Positions 35,719 through 45,277 of a stretch of DNA of 64,000 nt are shown here, one piece after another (within the stretch, counting starts at the first letter, position 1; each line of letters opens with the position of its first letter). The notes beneath the pieces were generated by a model. The model saw only the letters and a program-made list of their open reading frames with translations. It made no database searches and was not told the origin of the DNA. Source of the DNA: Pontibacter silvestris (GTDB lineage Bacteria > Bacteroidota > Bacteroidia > Cytophagales > Hymenobacteraceae); assembly GCF_020907275.1 (NCBI RefSeq), contig NZ_JAJJWI010000010.1, forward strand, positions 1 to 64,000, read 5' to 3'. The position numbers and the translations under genes were made by a program.

Positions 35719-36462
35719 ATGATGAAATATTCAGTGCTTTTGATTGTTAGCTTTTTGTTGTTCGGATTGCATCCGAACAACAAAAAGCTAACAATCAAAA
35801 GCTATAAATCCGAAGCTCTTGAAACTAGGAAAATAGCCGATCATGTTTACCAACATATTTCATTTCTTGATACTGAGAATTTTGGTAAAGTCCCATGTAA
35901 TGGTATGATAGTTTTTGATAATAACGAAGCTGTTGTTTTTGACACACCACCAGATGATAGTACTTCCCGTGAACTAATTAATTGGGTTAAAAACAACCTC
36001 AATTGTAAAATCAAAGCCATCATTCCAACTCATTTTCATGAAGATTGTTTAGGAGGTTTGGAGGAGTTTCATAAAAATGGAATTCCTTCTTACGCTAACA
36101 GATTAACAGTAGAACTCGCTAAGTTGAACAACTCAACAGTTCCTCAAAACAAGTTTGATAAAAAACTGGAGCTGAAAATTGGTAATAAAAAAGTTCTTGC
36201 TGTTTTTTTGGGAGAAGGACATACCAGAGACAATGTGATAGGCTATTTCCCGGATGAAAATGTTTTGTTTGGTGGTTGCTTGATCAAAGAAAAAGGTGCG
36301 GGAAAAGGAAACTTACAAGACGCCAATACCATTGATTGGCCAATGACAATCGCAAAACTGAAAGAAGAATATCCAAATTTAAATATAATTATACCAGGAC
36401 ACGGAAACTTAGGTGGAACTGAACTACTTGACTATACTATCAAGCTGTTTGAGCAAAAATGA
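35719..36462 (+). CDS. Subclass B1 metallo-beta-lactamase
   Basis: 247 residues with an N-terminal signal peptide, so periplasmic. All zinc ligands of subclass B1 are visible: HFHED (His105, His107, Asp109), GEGHTRDN (His168), GGCLIK (Cys187, the B1 signature, with Lys190 at the substrate-binding position), and IPGHG (His228). The family hydrolyses carbapenems and most other beta-lactams. It is clearly more AT-rich than the eut genes upstream. The first 28 codons are covered by a perfect 32-bp inverted repeat, which is very unusual. A serine hydrolase gene follows. Activity is not proven from sequence. Confidence 0.93.
   Translation: MMKYSVLLIVSFLLFGLHPNNKKLTIKSYKSEALETRKIADHVYQHISFLDTENFGKVPCNGMIVFDNNEAVVFDTPPDDSTSRELINWVKNNLNCKIKAIIPTHFHEDCLGGLEEFHKNGIPSYANRLTVELAKLNNSTVPQNKFDKKLELKIGNKKVLAVFLGEGHTRDNVIGYFPDENVLFGGCLIKEKGAGKGNLQDANTIDWPMTIAKLKEEYPNLNIIIPGHGNLGGTELLDYTIKLFEQK
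35736..35802 (+). repeat. Perfect 32-bp inverted repeat inside the metallo-beta-lactamase gene
   Basis: Arm 35736-35767 is the exact reverse complement of 35771-35802; the loop is TGC (35768-35770). The left arm encodes residues about 6-16 of the signal peptide and the right arm residues about 18-28. In the mRNA it would form a 32-bp hairpin starting 17 bases after the start codon. Confidence 0.95.
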
Positions 36463-36619
36463 TAAAACTTATCGGAGCGTTTGTTAACAAAATGCGATGA
36501 TGTTTCTTTATGATATTGGTTGATCATAAACTTTGCCTATATCTTTTAATTTACTTAATATCTTTCTCGCTGAAGTAAGATTTTCTTAGCTAAACTCTAT
36601 TATATTAAAGGTTATGATT

Positions 36620-36627
36620 TACTTTTG
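36620..36627 (+). promoter_or_regulatory. -7 box of the serine hydrolase gene
   Basis: TACTTTTG, an exact match, 31 bases before the ATG at 36658. An in-frame TTG at 36625 lies within it. No clear TTG at -33. Confidence 0.55.
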
Positions 36628-36657
36628 CGGCTGACTTTGGTGTTGGTAATTTCAGGT

Positions 36658-37920
36658 ATGACTTTTCTTAGAGTACAATCTTTATTGCGTATATATTTTT
36701 TAGTATCGCTTTCAATCTTACTCCTGTTTTCTTGCCAGGAAATAAAAAAAGACAATTCAACTTATAATCCATTGCTGGAGGAGCGTAACCTCTTAGATGA
36801 GGAAGTAGATCGACAGCAAGTGACTGTTCCTGCTTCGTTTACCGCAGCTAGTGTTAGGCAATTGGGTAATCAACTCGATTCTGTTTTTACATCTTTACAC
36901 AAGAGAAGGGGATTTAACGGAACAGTACTGGTTACAAAGTACGATCAGGTAATCTACAAAGGAGCTTTTGGCTACGCCGACTTTACTAGCAAAGATACCC
37001 TAAGCATCCAAACAGCTTTTCAGCTAGCTTCAGTATCAAAACAATTTACGGCTATGGCCATTATGATGCTGAAAGAACAGGGTAAACTCCATTACGATGA
37101 TAGTGTTCAGCAATATATTCCGACGTTCCCCTATAAAGGCATTACCATACGAGCTTTGCTCACTCATCGGTCCGGCTTGTCGAACTACACATACTTTAGC
37201 GACGAGCTTTGGCCTGACCGCAGAATACCTATTACAAACGAGGATGTTCTGAACCTGATGGCGGAGTATCAGCCTCAGGTTTATTACCAGCCCAACACGC
37301 ACTTCGATTATAGCAATACGGGGTATGCCTTGCTGGCCTCTATTGTAGCACATGCTTCTGGTGTGCCCTTCGCCACCTTTATGCAAAAGCACATATTTGA
37401 ACCCCTGCAGATGACGCACACGTTCACTTTCAGCAATGATTCCACTGCCCAGGGAGATAAAGTAGCTACAGGCTACACTGGTGGCAGACGAAAAAGAATG
37501 CCGGACTACCTGGATACTGTGTTAGGCGACAAAGGAGTTTATTCTACCGTAGATGATTTATATAAATGGGATCAAGCACTGTACACACAAAAGCTGGTTA
37601 GTAAAGAAACATTGGAAGAAGCTTTTACCGGTTCCCGTCTGAAAAAGAAGAAAGACGAAGACTACGGGTTCGGCTGGCGCATTAGCCAAGTGGAGAGCGG
37701 AGATACAGTGGTATATCATGCAGGCTTATGGCATGGTTATACATCTTACCTGTTACGAAACCCAAAGGACCACAGTGCTCTTATTGTTCTAAGCAATTTG
37801 CCCAATGGTAGTTTAAAGCTTTTGAAAGATAGCATTCAGCATTTTTTATATCCGGCTCAGCATATGAGTGTTAACAATAGCAAAAACGAGCAAAATAAGG
37901 TGGCGAGTGTACAGCCTTAG
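36658..37920 (+). CDS. Serine beta-lactamase / penicillin-binding-like hydrolase (lipoprotein)
   Basis: 420 residues from the ATG at 36658; a TTG at 36625 is inside the -7 box and rejected. Lipobox LFSC (Cys26). The catalytic set of the class C beta-lactamase/DD-peptidase fold is present: SVSK (Ser125, Lys128), YSN (Tyr218, Asn220), and a HAG triad-like HxG near the end (VVYHAGLWHG). It could be a D-aminopeptidase, esterase or beta-lactamase; the class C family is broad. The lipid anchor suggests the periplasmic face of a membrane. It follows the metallo-beta-lactamase by 195 bases. Confidence 0.87.
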   Translation: MTFLRVQSLLRIYFLVSLSILLLFSCQEIKKDNSTYNPLLEERNLLDEEVDRQQVTVPASFTAASVRQLGNQLDSVFTSLHKRRGFNGTVLVTKYDQVIYKGAFGYADFTSKDTLSIQTAFQLASVSKQFTAMAIMMLKEQGKLHYDDSVQQYIPTFPYKGITIRALLTHRSGLSNYTYFSDELWPDRRIPITNEDVLNLMAEYQPQVYYQPNTHFDYSNTGYALLASIVAHASGVPFATFMQKHIFEPLQMTHTFTFSNDSTAQGDKVATGYTGGRRKRMPDYLDTVLGDKGVYSTVDDLYKWDQALYTQKLVSKETLEEAFTGSRLKKKKDEDYGFGWRISQVESGDTVVYHAGLWHGYTSYLLRNPKDHSALIVLSNLPNGSLKLLKDSIQHFLYPAQHMSVNNSKNEQNKVASVQP

Positions 37921-38260
37921 ATAGATAAGATGCTGCCACATAAAGGGCTTTTTCAGGTTTGTTGTTTAATCCTGCAAAGAGATATCATGCTTGAAATATA
38001 TGAATTGCCTGAAAGAACAAAAGGAGAGAGGTAATGCTTTTTTTAATTCGACACAACTGCGCTTGAAAACCCTTGTCGTTAAACGCTAAAAGGTTAAGAC
38101 TTTAGTGTAGCAAACCTCTCTCCTGATTGTAACTTTTATAGCAGGTTTCAATGGTTAAAAGCAATTTAATTGATGAAAACCGAATAAAAAGCAGTAAATT
38201 ATGCTGATTTTTACATCAGATACTTGCTTTAAGAAGTACTTTATAAAAAAGTTACAACAT
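37921..38260. other. Intergenic region before ppc with a long-loop inverted repeat
   Basis: 340 bases. The arms 38022-38032 and 38114-38124 pair perfectly over 11 bp with an 81-base loop. It may be a structured leader or the remains of a terminator. No other gene is seen. Confidence 0.4.
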
Positions 38261-40837
38261 ATGGATGGTTCTACCAACAGCTTAATACAAACATATAATA
38301 AAGAAGTAGGTCTTAAATTTCAGCTATATAATAGTTTATTTACAGCGCTACCGTTTCATAGAGTAGAAAGAACAGGAGTACTTTTATCCATTTTCCTGCT
38401 ACACTGTGAAGAGGGCTTTGCAAAGCAGCAAAGCCCAGTTGAGATTATAAACTCTTTTACACAGCAGTACACGTCCTACCAGAGTGAGCAGGAGCAGATT
38501 GATCTTTTGTTTAGGTTTGTGCAATATGCAGAACGACAGGTGGTATTATTTGATGCCCTCGAAGATGCAGCTTTCCGCGACATCTACGACATGAATGGCA
38601 TTGGTACTTTAAAGCACCTGCAGTCGGAAGTGCTGCGCTCGCAGGCACAGGATAAACTGGCCGAAAAGTTAAAAGATTTTTCTGTGCGGCTGGTACTGAC
38701 GGCGCACCCTACACAGTTTTATCCCAGTGAGGTGTTAGGCATTATCAACGATTTGTCTAAGGCGCTCATTGGTGGTAGTACAGCACAGATTAATAGTTAT
38801 CTGCGGCAGTTGGGTAAAACACCTTTTTTCAAGAACGTTAAGCCAACTCCGCTTGATGAGGCTGTGAACCTGATCTGGTTCCTGGAAAACGTGTTCTATA
38901 AGGCAGCCGGACAAATTTTGGGCTACCTTAAAAATCAGTTTCCAAATGAGGTTAGTGCCAACAATCCTTTAATTCGTTTTGGTTTCTGGCCGGGAGGTGA
39001 CAGGGATGGTAACCCATTTGTGAATGCAGAAACAACACTTAGAGTAGCTGATGAATTACGCGGTGCGGCTCTCAAATCTTATTATTTAGATGTGCGCAGA
39101 CTGAAGCGGCGTCTGACTTTTAAAGGAGTTTCGGATATAATAGCTGATTTAGAGCAGAAATTGTATAACAATCTGTTTGTGCCAGGGCATCAACTGGATG
39201 TTTCAAGAGCAGAAATTCTTCAGGCACTTTCACAGGTCAGGAAAACTCTTATTGAAGAGCATAATGCCTTGTTCCTGGATATGGTGGAAAACCTCCAGAC
39301 AAGAGTAGAACTATTTGGCCTGTACTTTGCAACACTCGACATCCGTCAGGACAGCTCAGTACATGCCGAAGCACTGGAAGCCATTGCAGAAAAAACATCA
39401 GCATTACCAAAAGATTATAATAGTCTTTCCGATCAGGATAAGATAATCAGCCTGTTACAGGTAAATACTACTGTTGACCCTGCCGTATTGGAGAGCGATT
39501 TGCTTCGTGATACGATAGAAAGTATGGCTGCCATAAAAGCTATTCAGCAGAGCAATGGAGAGCATGGCTGCCACCGTTACATCATCAGTCATACAACAAG
39601 TGCTTTAGATGTGATGGAGGCATTTGGGTTACTACTACTTAGTGGCTGGCAAAAAGAAAGTCTGACAGTAGACATAGTGCCTCTGTTTGAGACGATTGAT
39701 GACCTTCGTGCTGCCAGAGAGGTGATGAAAACTTTGTATGAAAATACAGATTACCGTAATCACCTGGAGAAGAGAGATAATGTTCAGACGATCATGCTCG
39801 GGTTTTCAGATGGCACCAAGGATGGTGGTTACCTGATGGCCAACTGGAGTATTTATAAAGCTAAAGAAGAACTAAGTAATATCTCGAAAGAGTACGGTAT
39901 ACAAGTGGTCTTTTTCGATGGCCGGGGCGGTCCTCCAGCACGTGGAGGTGGAAGAACACACCAGTTCTATGCTTCTATGGGGCGAAATATATCCAATAAA
40001 GAGATACAACTTACTATTCAGGGGCAGACTATTAGCTCAAACTTTGGAACAACGGATGCAGCTAAGTTTAACATTGAGCAGTTGATGCATGCGGGCATCA
40101 GCAATGCCTTGTTCAACGCCCGTGAAGCTACGCTTACACCAGAGGAAGAAGAGGTGCTGTTAAGCCTGGCGCAGGAAAGCTATGATTCATACAACGCTCT
40201 TAAAAATAATCCTGATTTTCTGGAGTACCTGAACTATGCCAGCCCATTACGCTACTATGGCGAAGCGAACATTGGCAGCAGACCGTCTAAACGCAAGCCT
40301 GGTAAGCTAAACCTGAATGACCTGCGGGCGGTACCTTATGTGGGTTCCTGGAGCCAGTTAAAACAGAACCTGCCTGGCTACTACGGTGTAGGTACGGCCA
40401 TTGAGAAAATGGAAGCAGCTGGTAAATGGGAAAGTGTACAGCAACTTTATAAGAACTCCTTGTTCTTTAAAACCCTGATGGATAACTGTGAAATGGCAAT
40501 GAACAAGTGTTTCTTCCCGTTAACAGCTTTCCTGGCTAAGCATCCCAAGTATGGCGAATTATGGACACAGATTTATGAGGAGTATGAGCGTACGAAGAAC
40601 TGCCTGCTGCGCCTGACAGGTGCAGCAACGCTTATGGAAGATAAACCTGTAAACCAACTATCCATTCAGATGCGCCAGCGCATCGAGCTGCCGCTTTTAA
40701 CTATTCAACAGCATGCCCTTACCAAGATAAGAGAGATGGATGAGCAGGGCGTTCAGGCAGATAATAAGTCCTCTTATGAGAAACTGGTTATCCGGTGCTC
40801 ATTTGGTATTATTAACGCTGAAAGAAATTCAGCTTAA
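38261..40837 (+). CDS. ppc: Phosphoenolpyruvate carboxylase
   Basis: 858 residues from the ATG at 38261; a longer start at 38201 adds 20 residues that do not look conserved. It adds bicarbonate to PEP to make oxaloacetate, refilling the TCA cycle. Catalytic segments are intact: LTAHPTQFYP with the essential His, GFWPGGDRDGNPFV, the second region GFSDGTKDGGYLMANW, and FFDGRGGPPARGGG. The sequence belongs to the divergent Bacteroidetes type. A good hairpin terminator separates it from the aminotransferase gene, 79 bases downstream. Confidence 0.94.
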   Translation: MDGSTNSLIQTYNKEVGLKFQLYNSLFTALPFHRVERTGVLLSIFLLHCEEGFAKQQSPVEIINSFTQQYTSYQSEQEQIDLLFRFVQYAERQVVLFDALEDAAFRDIYDMNGIGTLKHLQSEVLRSQAQDKLAEKLKDFSVRLVLTAHPTQFYPSEVLGIINDLSKALIGGSTAQINSYLRQLGKTPFFKNVKPTPLDEAVNLIWFLENVFYKAAGQILGYLKNQFPNEVSANNPLIRFGFWPGGDRDGNPFVNAETTLRVADELRGAALKSYYLDVRRLKRRLTFKGVSDIIADLEQKLYNNLFVPGHQLDVSRAEILQALSQVRKTLIEEHNALFLDMVENLQTRVELFGLYFATLDIRQDSSVHAEALEAIAEKTSALPKDYNSLSDQDKIISLLQVNTTVDPAVLESDLLRDTIESMAAIKAIQQSNGEHGCHRYIISHTTSALDVMEAFGLLLLSGWQKESLTVDIVPLFETIDDLRAAREVMKTLYENTDYRNHLEKRDNVQTIMLGFSDGTKDGGYLMANWSIYKAKEELSNISKEYGIQVVFFDGRGGPPARGGGRTHQFYASMGRNISNKEIQLTIQGQTISSNFGTTDAAKFNIEQLMHAGISNALFNAREATLTPEEEEVLLSLAQESYDSYNALKNNPDFLEYLNYASPLRYYGEANIGSRPSKRKPGKLNLNDLRAVPYVGSWSQLKQNLPGYYGVGTAIEKMEAAGKWESVQQLYKNSLFFKTLMDNCEMAMNKCFFPLTAFLAKHPKYGELWTQIYEEYERTKNCLLRLTGAATLMEDKPVNQLSIQMRQRIELPLLTIQQHALTKIREMDEQGVQADNKSSYEKLVIRCSFGIINAERNSA

Positions 40838-40855
40838 GTAGTCTCCTTCCTAATC

Positions 40856-40903
40856 AAAGCTCCTTACATTATCACTAAAATAGTTTTTAATGTAAGGAGC
40901 TTT
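40856..40903 (+). terminator. Terminator of ppc
   Basis: A perfect 16-bp stem (40856-40871 with 40888-40903), 16-base loop, then TTAATTG. It lies 19 bases after the ppc stop and 14 bases before the next gene. Confidence 0.8.
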
Positions 40904-40916
40904 TAATTGAAATGCT

Positions 40917-41774
40917 ATGCAAGCAACAAAACCTCAATTATTTGCCTATATCCATAAGGAGATCCTGCCGCTGCAACATGCCTTTTTGCATGTGAGCGAT
41001 CTTGCCATTCAGCGAGGCTATGGTGTTTTCGACTTCTTTAAAGTGCAACAAGGGCAGCCGCTTTTTTTAAACGATTACCTGGATCGGTTTTATGAGTCAG
41101 CCAGGTTGATGGAGTTGCAGGTGCCTTTCTCCCGTGAGGAGCTGGTAAACATTATTTTTAAGCTGATAGAGGTGAATAAGCTGGAGGTGTCTGGCATGAA
41201 AATGATTCTGACTGGCGGTTACTCATCTAACGGTTACGATCCGGTAGAGCCGAATCTGATAATGATTCAACAGCCGCTTGTGCTGCCAGGGCAGGAGCTG
41301 ATAGATAAAGGCATCCGGATTATTACACATAACTATGTGCGGGAAATACCTCATGCCAAAACTATCAATTATTCCATAGGTATCCGGCTTATTAACCAGA
41401 TCAGGCAAAGAGGAGCAGCTGATGTGTTGTATCAATTGGGTGGGGTAGTAACAGAGTTTCCACGTTGCAATTTCTTCATCGTAAAGCAGGATGATACCGT
41501 GGTTACGCCTGCAGATAATGTCTTGCTAGGTATTACGCGTAAGAATGTGCTGAAATTGGCAGGTAGGAACTATAAGGCCAAGACAGGCACAATTACACTG
41601 GATGATATTGTCCAGGCTAAAGAAGCTTTTCTGACCAGTACCACCAAGAGAATTCTTCCCGTAGTACAGGTAAATGAAACCGTTATTGGTAATGGCAAAC
41701 CGGGATCAGTTACATTGTCTTTGCTAAAAGATTTGATCACTTTGGAAGAAGAGCAACTGGCCGTTGAGCAGTAA
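40917..41774 (+). CDS. Class IV aminotransferase (branched-chain/D-amino acid/ADC lyase family)
   Basis: 285 residues, cytosolic. A PLP enzyme of fold type IV; the lysine that binds PLP is in PHAKTINYS. VSDLAIQRGYGVFDFFKV near the start and GVVTEFPRCNFFIV, GITRKNVLKLA, KEAFLTSTTKRILPV are the standard family regions. The length and motif pattern fit either D-amino acid aminotransferase or aminodeoxychorismate lyase better than IlvE, but I cannot settle this. Confidence 0.87.
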   Translation: MQATKPQLFAYIHKEILPLQHAFLHVSDLAIQRGYGVFDFFKVQQGQPLFLNDYLDRFYESARLMELQVPFSREELVNIIFKLIEVNKLEVSGMKMILTGGYSSNGYDPVEPNLIMIQQPLVLPGQELIDKGIRIITHNYVREIPHAKTINYSIGIRLINQIRQRGAADVLYQLGGVVTEFPRCNFFIVKQDDTVVTPADNVLLGITRKNVLKLAGRNYKAKTGTITLDDIVQAKEAFLTSTTKRILPVVQVNETVIGNGKPGSVTLSLLKDLITLEEEQLAVEQ

Positions 41775-41868
41775 TATATTATTACCTCTGCTTTTATACA
41801 TTAGGTGTTGCTGGAAATTGTGTAATTATCTTCTGGTAATATGTAAGAAGTTTGCTACTTCTCCTGTT

Positions 41869-41876
41869 TAATTTTG
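41869..41876 (+). promoter_or_regulatory. -7 box of the HMA-AraC regulator gene
   Basis: TAATTTTG, an exact TAnnTTTG match, 18 bases before the ATG at 41894. Confidence 0.5.
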
Positions 41877-41893
41877 TTACTTACATAACAACT

Positions 41894-42472
41894 ATGGGAA
41901 GCACAAAGCTATACATAAAGAACATGGTGTGCGACCGCTGCAAAAAAGTAGTGGACGAAGAACTTTCGCGGCTTGGATATACGGTATTGGGTGTTGGTTT
42001 GGGAGAGGCTGAAGTAGCTGACAGTGGTAAAGCAGTGAATATGGAGGAGATAAGGGAGGTAATGAGCGTCAATGGCTTTGACCTTCTGGATGACCGTAAA
42101 ACACAGTTGATCGAAAAAGTAAAAGTAGCTATAATTAAACTGGTACATAACCGCGAAGAGACAGATCTGCATGTAAACACTTCGGATTACATTTCGGAAA
42201 AAGTAAGGGCAGACTATAACTACCTCAGTTCCCTCTTTTCTTCGTTTGAAGGCATAACCATTGAGAAGTACCTGATTCTGCAGCGCATTGAAAAAGCAAA
42301 AGAATTGCTGGTATACAATGAGCTAAGCTTAAAAGAAATTGCCTACAAGTTGGGCTACAGTAGTGTGGCACATCTTTCTAATCAATTCAAAAAAGTTACC
42401 GGTTTAACACCAAGCCACTTTAAAGAGATTAAAGACGACAAGCGAAAAACCATCGACAAAATAACTGAATAA
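41894..42472 (+). CDS. HMA domain fused to an AraC-type DNA-binding domain; likely metal-responsive regulator
   Basis: 192 residues from the ATG at 41894 (an in-frame TTG at 41852 precedes the -7 box). Residues 1-65 form a heavy-metal-associated (ferredoxin-like) domain with the metal site MVCDRC (Cys13, Cys16). A linker leads to an AraC/XylS helix-turn-helix pair (about 95-185) with LSLKEIAYKLGYSSVAHLSNQFKKVTGLTP. The metal site on a DNA-binding protein and its position 508 bases upstream of copA make it the likely copper-dependent activator of copA. Homologs are frequent in Bacteroidetes next to copper ATPases. I know of no experimental study of it, so the regulatory role is inference. Confidence 0.87.
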   Translation: MGSTKLYIKNMVCDRCKKVVDEELSRLGYTVLGVGLGEAEVADSGKAVNMEEIREVMSVNGFDLLDDRKTQLIEKVKVAIIKLVHNREETDLHVNTSDYISEKVRADYNYLSSLFSSFEGITIEKYLILQRIEKAKELLVYNELSLKEIAYKLGYSSVAHLSNQFKKVTGLTPSHFKEIKDDKRKTIDKITE

Positions 42473-42493
42473 AGGCCGGGCACCCCGGCCTTT
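42471..42493 (+). terminator. Terminator of the HMA-AraC gene
   Basis: A perfect 10-bp GC-rich stem (42471-42480 with 42484-42493), 3-base loop and a T-rich tail. It overlaps the stop codon. Confidence 0.8.
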
Positions 42494-42980
42494 TACTTTT
42501 TAGAAACTATCCCGTCATGTTTATATGTTATAGGTAGTTGAGCTTATTTCTCGTATTTAAAAGATAGAGGTCATAAGTTAACAGGTTCTTACTTAGGGTT
42601 TTGCTTCTTATAATGATCGGGGAAAGAACCTTCTCAGTTTTTCTGTAAGCCTCCTTATAAATGTTGCGGTGCCATTTTATTGGCCGCTTAAGCAGAGCGA
42701 GGGCAGCTACAGCTACACATTGCCGAGTGGCAAAAAAAGTCCTCGCGGACTTGGAGCTTTTTAAAACCGCAAAACAATTTTAGGTTTATGAGGCTGTGGA
42801 TGAGAATTGCTGGATAAACAGGCGGAGTTTGTACAAAGGGAAAAAACTTTTGCTCATATGCGGTACTAAGCTCTCAAGTCATCCTTTAAAAAAATGTAAT
42901 TCTTGTGCCGAATTGTGTAACAGTCAGAGACTAGCTGTGTGTTACCTTTGTAACATTAAGAAAGAGAAAAAACTTGAGCT
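42473..42980. other. Regulatory region upstream of copA
   Basis: 508 bases between the regulator and copA. A minor open frame crosses its end but shows no protein-like features. A small hairpin with GTCC/GGAC arms lies near 42745. The promoter and dyad lie at 42913-42950. Confidence 0.5.
42913..42950 (+). promoter_or_regulatory. copA promoter with candidate operator
   Basis: The -7 box TACCTTTG is at 42943-42950, 31 bases before the copA ATG. A TTG lies too far upstream (42913-42915, 27-base spacing), so the -33 is poor, as expected for an activated promoter. A dyad GTAACA (42917-42922) / TGTTAC (42940-42945) with an inner AGTC/GACT pair spans the promoter and is a natural operator candidate for the HMA-AraC protein. 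Confidence 0.5.
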
Positions 42981-45236
42981 ATGGAAAAGAAAATTACTAT
43001 ATCAACTCCAGCTGATGCTAAGCTCAGGAAAGCTTCCGTGCCTGTAACAGGTATGAGCTGTGCCTCTTGTGCGATCAGTGCGGAGTCTACAGTGAGTGCC
43101 CATCCCGGAGTAGCAAGCGCAGCTGTGAACTTTGCAACGCAAACGCTTCAGGTTAGTTATGACCCAGCTGTTGTGTCACTGGCTGATCTGAAAAAAGAGG
43201 TGCAGGAGGTTGGTTATGACCTTATTATTGATGAGGAAAATGCACAGGAGAAGCAGGAAGAAGTACAGCATAATCAATATGAAGCACTTAAAAAGAAAAC
43301 GATAGCCGCTGCCATATTAACCATACCTGTTTTCCTGATCGGGATGTTCTTTATGGACATGCCTTATGGGAACTGGATTATGATGGGGCTAAGTGCACCA
43401 GTATTGTTCTACTTTGGCCGCAGCTTTTTTATAAACGCCTACCGCCAGGCTACACATGGCAAAGCGAATATGGACACCTTAGTTGCGCTAAGTACAGGTA
43501 TCGCTTTTACCTTTAGTGTGTTCAATACGCTGTTCCCTGAGTTCTGGCATGCAAGAGGAGTTCATCCGCACGTGTATTTTGAGGTTGCTTCAGTGGTAAT
43601 TGTGTTTATTATGCTGGGCAGGCTACTGGAGGAGAAAGCAAAGTCAAATACCTCTTCAGCCATAAAAAAACTAATCGGGCTTCAGCCTAAAACTGTTTGG
43701 CTGGTAGAAGTTGCGCAGGAGCGGGAAGTACCAATTGCAGAAGTCAGAACTGGAGATTTACTTTTGGTGCGTGCAGGTGAGAAAATACCGGTTGACGGTG
43801 AAGTGCAGCAAGGTTCTTCATTTGTGGATGAATCAATGATATCAGGCGAGCCTGTACCAGTGCAAAAGCAGAAAGGCGATAAGGTGTTTGCCGGTACTAT
43901 CAATCAAAAGGGCAGCCTTAGGTTCTATGCTGAGAAAGTTGGTAGCGAAACTATGCTGGCACATATCATACGGATGGTAAAGGAGGCGCAGGGGTCTAAA
44001 GCACCCGTGCAGAAATTGGTAGATAAAGTGGCAGGCATATTTGTACCTGTTGTCATCTCTATCGCTATTCTGAGTTTTGCTGTCTGGATAATTTTTGGTG
44101 GAGATAGTGCCTTAACACAGGCGTTATTGGCTCTGGTAACAGTGTTAGTTATTGCTTGCCCATGTGCGCTAGGTTTAGCTACCCCTACAGCTATTATGGT
44201 GGGAGTGGGCAAAGGAGCTGAAAATGGTATTCTTATAAAAGACGCAGAGAGCCTGGAGCTGGCACATAAAGTAAATGCCATCATACTTGATAAGACAGGT
44301 ACAATAACAGAGGGCAAGCCAGAGGTAACAAATATCATTTGGGCTAGTAAAGTAGGTAATCGTCAGAAAAATCTGCAAACTGTATTGCTCTCGCTGGAAC
44401 TGCAGTCAGAGCACCCATTAGCAGAGGCAGTAGTACGCCACCTGAAAGAGAATCAGGTAATGTCGTTGGAGCTTGACAGTTTCGACAGCCTGACAGGGAA
44501 AGGTGTCAAAGCTACCTTACAGAATGCTACTTACCTGGCGGGTAACCAGAAACTATTAGTAAGTGAGGGTATTACTTTAGCCCCAGAGCTGAAACAGCAG
44601 GCTGATATTTTACGTGCAGAAGCTAAAACAGTCATTTTCTTTTCTGAAAACAAGGAAGCTGTTGCTCTGGTAGCTATTGCAGATCAGATAAAGTCAAGTT
44701 CAGCCACCGCCATAAGAACATTACAGGAACAAGGGATAGAAGTATATATGTTAACTGGTGATAATGAGCAAACTGCTGCCAGTGTTGCTACCCAAGTTGG
44801 TGTAATAAATTACCAGGCAGAGGTTCTGCCGTCTGATAAAGCTGATTTTGTAAAAGAGCTACAGAAGAAAGGCAGAACGGTGGCCATGATCGGCGATGGT
44901 ATAAACGACTCGCATGCCTTAGCTCAGGCCGATGTGAGCATAGCCATGGGCAAAGGATCTGATATTGCGATAGACGTAGCTAAAATGACGCTGATCTCAT
45001 CTGATTTGCAGCAAATACCAAAAGCGCTCAACCTGTCGAGGCAAACAGTTAGGACCATTAAGCAGAACCTATTTTGGGCATTTATTTATAACCTGATCGG
45101 TATTCCGATTGCCGCTGGTGTTCTGTATCCGTTCTACGGGTTCCTGTTAGACCCTATGATTGCCGGAGCTGCTATGGCACTTAGTTCAGTATCTGTGGTG
45201 GCAAACAGCTTAAGATTAAAAGCACAGAGAATTTAG
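42981..45236 (+). CDS. copA: Copper-exporting P1B-type ATPase
   Basis: 751 residues. One N-terminal HMA domain has the metal site GMSCASCA (Cys27, Cys30). Eight membrane helices are expected; helix six carries the CPC ion-path motif (Cys393-Pro-Cys395 in IACPCALG). The phosphorylation site is DKTGT (Asp437), followed by [10 protein letters not shown]. The HP motif is in SEHPLAEAV. This is P1B-1, the Cu(I) exporters. Its neighbours, an HMA regulator and a CopZ-like chaperone, confirm copper resistance. Confidence 0.95.
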   Translation: MEKKITISTPADAKLRKASVPVTGMSCASCAISAESTVSAHPGVASAAVNFATQTLQVSYDPAVVSLADLKKEVQEVGYDLIIDEENAQEKQEEVQHNQYEALKKKTIAAAILTIPVFLIGMFFMDMPYGNWIMMGLSAPVLFYFGRSFFINAYRQATHGKANMDTLVALSTGIAFTFSVFNTLFPEFWHARGVHPHVYFEVASVVIVFIMLGRLLEEKAKSNTSSAIKKLIGLQPKTVWLVEVAQEREVPIAEVRTGDLLLVRAGEKIPVDGEVQQGSSFVDESMISGEPVPVQKQKGDKVFAGTINQKGSLRFYAEKVGSETMLAHIIRMVKEAQGSKAPVQKLVDKVAGIFVPVVISIAILSFAVWIIFGGDSALTQALLALVTVLVIACPCALGLATPTAIMVGVGKGAENGILIKDAESLELAHKVNAIILDKTGTITEGKPEVTNIIWASKVGNRQKNLQTVLLSLELQSEHPLAEAVVRHLKENQVMSLELDSFDSLTGKGVKATLQNATYLAGNQKLLVSEGITLAPELKQQADILRAEAKTVIFFSENKEAVALVAIADQIKSSSATAIRTLQEQGIEVYMLTGDNEQTAASVATQVGVINYQAEVLPSDKADFVKELQKKGRTVAMIGDGINDSHALAQADVSIAMGKGSDIAIDVAKMTLISSDLQQIPKALNLSRQTVRTIKQNLFWAFIYNLIGIPIAAGVLYPFYGFLLDPMIAGAAMALSSVSVVANSLRLKAQRI

Positions 45237-45277
45237 GACAGGACAAAAGTAATATATCAATATTATAAATTAAAGAG

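Noticed and set aside
42796..43047. 83-codon open frame before copA
   Set aside because: It overlaps the copA start in another frame, crosses the promoter region and looks like non-coding DNA.
43925..44378. Long minus-strand open frames inside copA
   Set aside because: Antisense to catalytic motifs of the ATPase; composition explains them.
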